A DNA stretch of 10,528 bases from Thermoplasmata archaeon (GTDB lineage Archaea; Thermoplasmatota; E2; DHVEG-1; B18-G2). The notes under the pieces are model-generated. The model saw only the letters and a list, made by a program, of their open reading frames with translations. It made no database searches and was not told where the DNA came from. A program made the translations under genes and the position numbers. Below are positions 6,542 to 10,528 of the stretch, piece after piece (positions within the stretch are counted from its first letter, which is position 1; each line of letters starts with the position of its first letter). The stretch spans positions 1-10,528 of the forward strand of contig JAGHAD010000121.1 in NCBI GenBank assembly GCA_021161685.1, written 5' to 3'.

Positions 6542-6925
6542 TCAAACCCTTATTATTTTCCTCTTCCCAAGAGCTTGTATGTACTGTACCTCTTTTCCAG
6601 CTTCGATTTTCCCCTTAAACTCATCTGGTATAGGCATCTCGAATGTATCATATGTTTCTAGATCCATCAGCTGAGCCGTATCTCCCATTACAGAAATCAC
6701 TTGAGCGGTCCTTTTGTCTATTATTGGTACCTGCACCTTGTGTTTCACCGGATGCACAACGCTCCTTTTCTGTCCATCGAATACCCCTATAGCTTCTATC
6801 CTTGCTTTGGCATCTCCATGCTTACCTGGCTTTGAAGTCGTTATGCTCACTATTCTGCAGGGCTCTCCATCTATTATTATGTACCTATTCACTTTTAATT
6901 CCCTAACCTCCGCCGTCTCTTTCAT
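6542..6925 (-). CDS. Translation initiation factor aIF5A (hypusine-containing)
   Basis: This 127-residue protein is the archaeal IF5A/EF-P family factor that helps the ribosome form peptide bonds at difficult sequences such as polyproline. The hypusination loop [11 protein letters not shown] (30-40) is present; K35 in the GKHG turn is the lysine modified by deoxyhypusine synthase. Residues 1-70 form the SH3-like N-terminal domain and 71-127 the OB-fold C-terminal domain. The position after KHG is D where H or N is commoner, a mild variant. It starts three bases after the stop of the EF-Tu-like gene, with GAGGA about seven bases ahead of the ATG. It is therefore the last cistron of a three-gene operon. 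No deoxyhypusine synthase gene is in view. Confidence 0.95.
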   Translation of the reverse strand: MKETAEVRELKVNRYIIIDGEPCRIVSITTSKPGKHGDAKARIEAIGVFDGQKRSVVHPVKHKVQVPIIDKRTAQVISVMGDTAQLMDLETYDTFEMPIPDEFKGKIEAGKEVQYIQALGKRKIIRV

Positions 6926-6928
6926 AGC

Positions 6929-7189
6929 TCATTCCTCTTTTACCTTATACACTATATCTTTTTCTCTCACTCTCTCTTTTACTTTTATGCCTATTTCATC
7001 TCCGGGTTTTGCCACCTCTATAGGTTTTTTGTTCATCTGCATGCTCTCGACCTTTTGCGTGAAATCTGTGGTTGCGCCAACGATGTGGATCGTATCCCCT
7101 ATCTTGAGTTCTCCGTCCGTAACTTTAATGGCTGCCACGCTTATCTTGCTGAAGAAATGTTCTACAACTCCTATTTTTTCTTCAACCAT
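6929..7189 (-). CDS. EF-Tu domain II-like stand-alone protein
   Basis: The product is 86 residues and resembles the stand-alone beta-barrel (domain II of EF-Tu/IF2 type) annotated in archaea as translation elongation factor-like protein. Characteristic parts are IGVVEHFFSKISVAAIKV (6-23), the turn GELKIGDTIHIVGATTDF (26-43), VESMQMNKKPIEVAKPGDE (47-65) and IGIKVKERVREKDIVYKV (66-83). These match the barrel's usual sequence order, in which the x-x-x-P-G-D-E-I-G motif is prominent. There is no GTPase domain. In GTPases this domain contacts aminoacyl-tRNA or the small subunit; what the free domain does is not known to me. It is encoded between the zinc-ribbon gene (26-base gap) and aIF5A (3-base gap), so a role in translation is a reasonable inference. 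An AGGTAGG Shine-Dalgarno-like tract precedes the ATG. Confidence 0.82.
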   Translation of the reverse strand: MVEEKIGVVEHFFSKISVAAIKVTDGELKIGDTIHIVGATTDFTQKVESMQMNKKPIEVAKPGDEIGIKVKERVREKDIVYKVKEE

Positions 7190-7215
7190 GTTATCCTACC
7201 TATATTGAAGAACCA

Positions 7216-7527
7216 CTATTTTTCTTTAACTATTTCATAGATCGCTCTTTTTCCATGCTTCTCACAGACGAAAGCTTCCCACTTATCATCCCATTCCATA
7301 GGATTCCCGCAGACCGGGCAAGCGATGCTCGATATTATTTTCCTGTGCTGTTTTTCCTTTACTTCAAGAACGGTTGCCCTGATTTTCTTCTCGGGATTGA
7401 ATGTATCCATGATATAAACCACTCCATCTGGTGGAAGATAAGGCGTATTATCCACCTTTAACCTTTTCCTTTTGTATGCCTTCATCAGGAGCCTGTACTT
7501 TTCCATTAATGTCTGTCTTCTTCCCAT
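7216..7527 (-). CDS. Zinc-ribbon protein of unknown function, first gene of the aIF5A operon
   Basis: I do not recognise the family of this 103-residue protein. It opens with a strongly basic helix (MEKYRLLMKAYKRKRLK, residues 8-24), suited to nucleic-acid or ribosome contact. A central beta-rich part follows (PPDGVVYIM, 32-40; IRATVLEVKEKQ, 49-60), then a C-terminal treble-clef or ribbon-like site with C70-x2-C73 and C88-x2-H91 (ACPVCGNP, VCEKHG), likely binding one zinc ion. It heads the operon with the EF-Tu domain II-like protein and aIF5A, which suggests a role in translation or rRNA handling by association only. The start is uncertain. ATG 7527 would sit just 13 bases from the strong TATA-like element at 7535-7544; the in-frame ATG at 7506 (96 residues) fits that element better, while 7527 fits a weaker one at 7554-7562. 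Confidence 0.75.
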   Translation of the reverse strand: MGRRQTLMEKYRLLMKAYKRKRLKVDNTPYLPPDGVVYIMDTFNPEKKIRATVLEVKEKQHRKIISSIACPVCGNPMEWDDKWEAFVCEKHGKRAIYEIVKEK

Positions 7528-7534
7528 CTCAATT

Positions 7535-7544
7535 ATTTATAATA
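7535..7544. promoter_or_regulatory. TATA-like element between the aIF5A operon and hel308
   Basis: The sequence ATTTATAATA (TATTATAAAT on the other strand) is the strongest TATA-like match in the divergent gap. Read to the left it predicts a start near 7514, just before ATG 7506. Read to the right it predicts a start near 7566, 26 bases before the chosen GTG of hel308. Which direction, or both, is used cannot be told from sequence. Confidence 0.45.
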
Positions 7545-7591
7545 GGCAAGTGCAACATAAGGTTTTTGCATGGTTAACCTTTTATTTCAAT

Positions 7592-9718
7592 GTGCTCGAT
7601 TCCATCGATCCATCGGTGGCGGAAATCCTGAAGGAGCAAGGCATAGAGGATCTGTATCCTCCGCAGAAAGAAGCGATTCCAATCGCTTTGGAAGGGAGAG
7701 ATCTAGTTCTTTCTATACCAACAGCTGGAGGAAAAAGTCTTGTTGCTTATGTTGCTATCATCAACAAATTACTGAGAGAAGGAGGAAAAGCTCTGTACGT
7801 TGTACCCCTAAGAGCCCTTGCCAGGGAGAAATACGAAGATTTGCTCCAATTCAAGAAATTGGGAATAAAGGTTGGTATGTCTACCGGCGATTTAACCGAG
7901 TCCAGTCCCTACCTGGCAAGATACGATGTCATAGTGTGTACATCAGAAAAAGCAGATTCCCTGCTAAGGCATAACGCAAAATGGCTGACAAAAGTTTCCA
8001 TACTGGTAGTGGACGAGGTACATCTCTTGCATGATCCGGGAAGAGGGCCGACTTTGGAAGTTGTAATAGCGAGGTTTAGGAAATTGAATCCAAACATTCA
8101 AATCATAGCTCTATCTGCCACAATAAAAAATGCTGAGGATATTGCAAGTTGGTTAAATGCCAAACTCGTTTCTTCCAACTGGAGGCCCGTTGAGTTGAAA
8201 GAAGGTGTTTTTTATAAAGGAAAGGTAGAATTTGCAGACGGAACGATCAAAGAGATAAAGAAAGATTCTAAGGATGCAATACAGGCTTTGGTTTTGGATT
8301 GTTTGTCTGAAAATGGACAGGTTCTCGTGTTTGTTAATACAAGGAATTCGAGCGTTTCTCTCGCAAAGAAGCTATCATCAACAACCGTTACATTTCTTAG
8401 AGAGGAGGAATTGAAAGAGCTTGAAAAAGTCTCCAAAAAGATACTGTCTTCCTCCTCTGAAACCGTACCATTATCTTGCGAGCTGGCGGAATGCATAAGG
8501 AAAGGTTGCGCCTTTCACCATGCTGGATTATCTGGGGAAGAGAGGAAAGTGGTTGAGGATGCTTTTAAGAAAGGTTTGATAAAGTGCATAGTCGCCACCC
8601 CAACTTTAGCCGCTGGGGTCAATGTCCCTGCAAGGAGAGTGATCATTAGAGACCTGTGGAGATACGAGCCTGGAATCGGCATGTGCCCAATACCTGTTTT
8701 AGAGTATAAACAACAGGCTGGAAGAGCAGGAAGGCCAAAGTATGATAAGGTGGGGGAAGCTATAGTTTTGGCAAAGGATGCAGAAAGGAAAAGGAGGATA
8801 ATGAGGGAATACATATTTGCTGAGCCAGAACCAATATACTCAAAGCTGGGAACTGAATCTGCACTTAGGTTTCATCTTTTGTCGATAATTGCTTCCGGAT
8901 TTGCCCAGGATATAGAGAGTATCTTGGATTTCATGGGCTCAACATTCTATGCATATCAATCCGATGTTCAGTTTTTGGAAGATAACATAGTGGAGGTTTT
9001 AAATTTCTTGGAAAAAAACGACTTCATTGAGAGATACGATGATAGATTCAAACCAACCCTCTTTGGAACGAAAACATCTTCTCTTTACATAGATCCACTG
9101 ACCGCCCTCCAGTTGAGGAGAGCTCTAGAAAATATAAAAGACAGAGAACCCAGCTCCTTATCTTATCTGCATGCAGTATGTTCTACCCCTGACATGAGAT
9201 CCATATACCTGAAAGGAGGAGATGAATGGGTAGAAGAGAAACTTCGGCTTGTAGAGAATGATCTCTTGATTCCAATTCCAAGTGTAACCGATGTTGAGTA
9301 CGAATGGTTCCTCAGCGATTTTAAAACAGCTCTATTACTAGAGGACTGGATAAATGAAGTTCCGTTGGCTGAGATAAGCAACAAGTATGGTGTTGGACCC
9401 GGAGATATACACGTGCTTATTGAAACAGCTGAATGGCTCGTCTATGCCATGAGAGAGTTGGCAAGGGTGTATCGATTCGCCTCAGTCCCGGAACTGACAG
9501 ATCTCATCATGAGGGTTAAATATGGTTGTAAGAAAGAGCTGTTAAACCTTGTATCGTTAAAGGATGTGGGGAGGGTGAGGGCTAGATCTCTCTACAATGC
9601 AGGCTTTAAGACGATTTCTTCATTGAGAGGGGTGCCAATCGAAAGATTGGCCAAGATTCCAAACATTGGAAGAAAGGTTGCAATGTCCATAAAGAGGCAA
9701 ATAGGGGACATCAAATGA
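7592..9718 (+). CDS. hel308: Hel308-type superfamily 2 DNA helicase
   Basis: The product is 708 residues from GTG 7592, the usual Hel308 length. It is an ATP-driven 3'-5' DNA helicase acting on stalled forks and branched DNA. Motifs in order: Q-motif LYPPQ (21-25), Walker A PTAGGKS (43-49, slightly unlike the usual PTASGKT), motif Ia PLRALAREK (72-80), DEVH box (141-144), motif III SAT (175-177), motif V TPTLAAGVNVPA (336-347) and motif VI QQAGRAGRP (374-382). The winged-helix and ratchet domains follow. A C-terminal helix-hairpin-helix ends the protein (LVSLKDVGRVRARSL and IPNIGRKVAMSI, about 652-700). The frame is open back to 7472, but homology begins at the GTG codon (LDSIDPSVAEILKEQGI) and residues before it look non-coding. 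No Shine-Dalgarno is evident. Its stop overlaps the cgi121 start in ATGA, so the two are translationally coupled. Confidence 0.92.
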   Translation: MLDSIDPSVAEILKEQGIEDLYPPQKEAIPIALEGRDLVLSIPTAGGKSLVAYVAIINKLLREGGKALYVVPLRALAREKYEDLLQFKKLGIKVGMSTGDLTESSPYLARYDVIVCTSEKADSLLRHNAKWLTKVSILVVDEVHLLHDPGRGPTLEVVIARFRKLNPNIQIIALSATIKNAEDIASWLNAKLVSSNWRPVELKEGVFYKGKVEFADGTIKEIKKDSKDAIQALVLDCLSENGQVLVFVNTRNSSVSLAKKLSSTTVTFLREEELKELEKVSKKILSSSSETVPLSCELAECIRKGCAFHHAGLSGEERKVVEDAFKKGLIKCIVATPTLAAGVNVPARRVIIRDLWRYEPGIGMCPIPVLEYKQQAGRAGRPKYDKVGEAIVLAKDAERKRRIMREYIFAEPEPIYSKLGTESALRFHLLSIIASGFAQDIESILDFMGSTFYAYQSDVQFLEDNIVEVLNFLEKNDFIERYDDRFKPTLFGTKTSSLYIDPLTALQLRRALENIKDREPSSLSYLHAVCSTPDMRSIYLKGGDEWVEEKLRLVENDLLIPIPSVTDVEYEWFLSDFKTALLLEDWINEVPLAEISNKYGVGPGDIHVLIETAEWLVYAMRELARVYRFASVPELTDLIMRVKYGCKKELLNLVSLKDVGRVRARSLYNAGFKTISSLRGVPIERLAKIPNIGRKVAMSIKRQIGDIK

Positions 9719-10236
9719 TAGAAGTAATTGGAGCAAAGGGAAAGATAGAAAGTGTTGATGCTGTATTGAAGGAGCTGGAAAAGTTGTCGAAGGAAAACGG
9801 AGTTATCCTCCAAGCTCTAAATGCGGATTTGATCTGTGGTAAGGAACACGTCATATCTGCTGCTTTGCATGCGGTCAGGGCCTTCAGAGAAAAGAGGAAT
9901 AAAGCAAATACCTTGTCCATAGAGATCTTGCTTTATGCTTCGGGCGAGAGGCAAATAGGGGAAGCTATTGAAAAAATGGGAATAAAAGAAGGTGAAACAA
10001 GAATAGCCATCGCTGCGGTTCATTCGATACCCGAAGCTACTGGAAAGATTGATCACAAAAAGCTGGAGAAATTCATAAAAAAACTTGGTTTGAAAAGAGA
10101 TGATGCGGTATTGGAGTGGGACGAAGAAAAATTAAAAAAGTTTGGAATAACTGAAGAAGAGATGAGAACCGTGAGCGAGGATAAAAGAAAAGATCTTGTG
10201 CTTGAGAGAGTAGCTATGGTTGATGTAATGAAATGA
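9715..10236 (+). CDS. cgi121: KEOPS complex subunit Cgi121
   Basis: This 173-residue protein matches archaeal Cgi121, the KEOPS subunit that binds Bud32 and captures the 3' CCA end of substrate tRNAs for t6A37 formation on ANN-decoding tRNAs. Telling segments are NADLICGKEHVISAALHAVRAF (35-56; its first strand, then the family's KEH helix), LSIEILLYASGERQIGEAIEKMG (67-89; the conserved LLYASGERQI core) and IAIAAVH (97-103). A charged C-terminal half (112-173) is longer than the core domain and holds lysine/glutamate-rich helices. The ATG at 9715 overlaps the hel308 stop by four bases and has an AGGGGAC tract about six bases upstream. Other KEOPS genes (kae1/bud32, pcc1) are not in this window. 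Pairing with hel308 recurs in archaea, to my recollection. tRNA-Arg starts one base after the stop. Confidence 0.88.
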   Translation: MIEVIGAKGKIESVDAVLKELEKLSKENGVILQALNADLICGKEHVISAALHAVRAFREKRNKANTLSIEILLYASGERQIGEAIEKMGIKEGETRIAIAAVHSIPEATGKIDHKKLEKFIKKLGLKRDDAVLEWDEEKLKKFGITEEEMRTVSEDKRKDLVLERVAMVDVMK

Positions 10237-10237
10237 T

Positions 10238-10310
10238 GCCCGCATGGGGTAGCTGGATATCCTGGAGGCCTGCGGAGCCTCTAACCCGGGTTCGAATCCC
10301 GGTGCGGGCA
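10238..10310 (+). tRNA. tRNA-Arg(GCG)
   Basis: This is a 73-base tRNA. The acceptor stem is GCCCGCA (10238-10244) with TGCGGGC (10303-10309), and the discriminator is A10310. The anticodon stem is GAGGC/GCCTC and the loop CTGCGGA has GCG at 10272-10274, reading CGU/CGC. The T arm is CCGGG/CCCGG with loop TTCGAAT. CCA is not encoded. G37 means it is not a t6A substrate of KEOPS. It begins one base after the cgi121 stop and I see no convincing TATA box inside the end of cgi121, so it may be processed from the hel308-cgi121 transcript. Confidence 0.97.
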
Positions 10311-10319
10311 TTTCACAAA

Positions 10320-10328
10320 AAATTTAAG
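10320..10328 (+). promoter_or_regulatory. TATA box of the ornithine carbamoyltransferase gene
   Basis: The sequence AAATTTAAG is centred about 27 bases before the ATG at 10351 and ten bases after the end of tRNA-Arg. It predicts a leaderless message. Confidence 0.55.
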
Positions 10329-10350
10329 CAACCTTCTGGTTACACTCTGG

Positions 10351-10528
10351 ATGATGAAAAGAGACGTTATTTCTATACTCGACCTGAAAGATGATATTGA
10401 AGAGATCATCAATTTAGGATTGGAAATTAAGAAGAAGGTTAAAAGTGGGGGATCGGTCAATGGAATTGGAGAAAGATTCCTTGGAATGATCTTTGAAAAG
10501 AGTTCGACTGGAACGAGAATTTCTTTCG
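10351..10528 (+). CDS. argF: Ornithine carbamoyltransferase, N-terminal fragment cut by the window edge
   Basis: Only the first 59 residues are present. They match the carbamoyl-phosphate domain of ornithine carbamoyltransferase, which makes citrulline from ornithine in arginine synthesis. Visible are the opening helix region MMKRDVISILDLKDDIEEII, and FLGMIFEKSSTGTRISF (43-59), equivalent to the family's FEKxSTRTRxSF. The middle arginine of STRTR, which contacts carbamoyl phosphate (R57 in E. coli), is glycine here (G54, codon GGA at 10510-10512). The rest of the segment is typical. There are two consecutive ATG codons; the first lies about 27 bases after the TATA-like box. Aspartate carbamoyltransferase or another paralogue is less likely because FEKSST is the OTC-type form, but with 59 residues the substrate cannot be fixed. 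Confidence 0.75.
   Translation, partial: MMKRDVISILDLKDDIEEIINLGLEIKKKVKSGGSVNGIGERFLGMIFEKSSTGTRISF

Noticed and set aside
6181..6545. Two minus-strand open frames containing GFEPSTSRSS and GRDLNPRPHG
   Set aside because: These are the antisense of tRNA-Phe, a well-known source of false proteins, extended into the winged-helix gene or the spacer. The tRNA explains the sequence fully.
7472..7591. Upstream extension of hel308 by 40 residues
   Set aside because: The extra residues overlap the zinc-ribbon gene antisense and the promoter region and do not resemble a helicase N-terminus. Family similarity starts at the GTG codon 7592.
7570..7974. Open frame from ATG 7570 inside the hel308 5' region
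   Set aside because: Its composition (serine, arginine and cysteine rich) is that of an out-of-frame reading, and the hel308 frame carries the conserved helicase motifs. The ATG is noted only as a possible decoy start.
9695..9965. Near-identical 15-base string GAGGCAAATAGGGGA at the end of hel308 and within cgi121
   Set aside because: Both copies encode RQIG in their own frames, and the flanks do not match. It looks like coincidence of similar codons and not a repeat or recombination scar.
1..10528. CRISPR arrays, insertion sequences, att sites or defence genes
   Set aside because: I saw no regularly spaced repeats, transposase or integrase motifs, or tRNA-end duplications. The three tRNAs are intact without downstream copies of their 3' ends.

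Overview
The window comes from an archaeon. It encodes a hypusine-type translation factor aIF5A, a Hel308 helicase, the KEOPS subunit Cgi121, an archaeal-type bifunctional phosphoglucose/phosphomannose isomerase and three tRNAs without an encoded CCA end. Most first genes have a TATA-like box about 26-30 bases before the start codon, so most first cistrons look leaderless, while internal cistrons carry purine-rich Shine-Dalgarno-like sequences. The base composition is AT-rich outside the tRNAs. I cannot name the genus; a euryarchaeal-type lineage, possibly thermophilic, is my best guess.

Left part (1-5400). A PaaK/CapK-type adenylate-forming enzyme runs off the left edge on the minus strand. 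It diverges from a PGI/PMI gene on the plus strand, and the two may share one TATA element. PGI/PMI converges on, and overlaps by 8 bases, a minus-strand glycine C-acetyltransferase-like PLP enzyme. Upstream of that lies an orphan membrane sensor histidine kinase (seven predicted membrane segments, PAS, HisKA, HATPase) with no response regulator in view.

Middle part (5401-6541). Two small plus-strand genes, each with its own TATA box, encode a 58-residue two-helix membrane protein and a 57-residue DUF5678-like protein. Next come tRNA-Ser(GCU), a small winged-helix protein and tRNA-Phe(GAA), packed so tightly that the protein's stop codon lies inside the tRNA-Phe sequence.

Right part (6542-10528). 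A minus-strand operon (zinc-ribbon protein of unknown function, EF-Tu domain II-like protein, aIF5A) diverges from a plus-strand pair, hel308 and cgi121, which overlap in ATGA. tRNA-Arg(GCG) begins one base after cgi121. The window ends in the first 59 codons of an ornithine carbamoyltransferase gene whose carbamoyl-phosphate motif reads STGTR instead of STRTR.

Most of the window is informational or housekeeping. I see no defence island, mobile element or CRISPR array. The least explained parts are the tRNA/winged-helix/tRNA unit, the zinc-ribbon/EF-Tu-like/aIF5A operon, the small proteins and the variant OTC motif.
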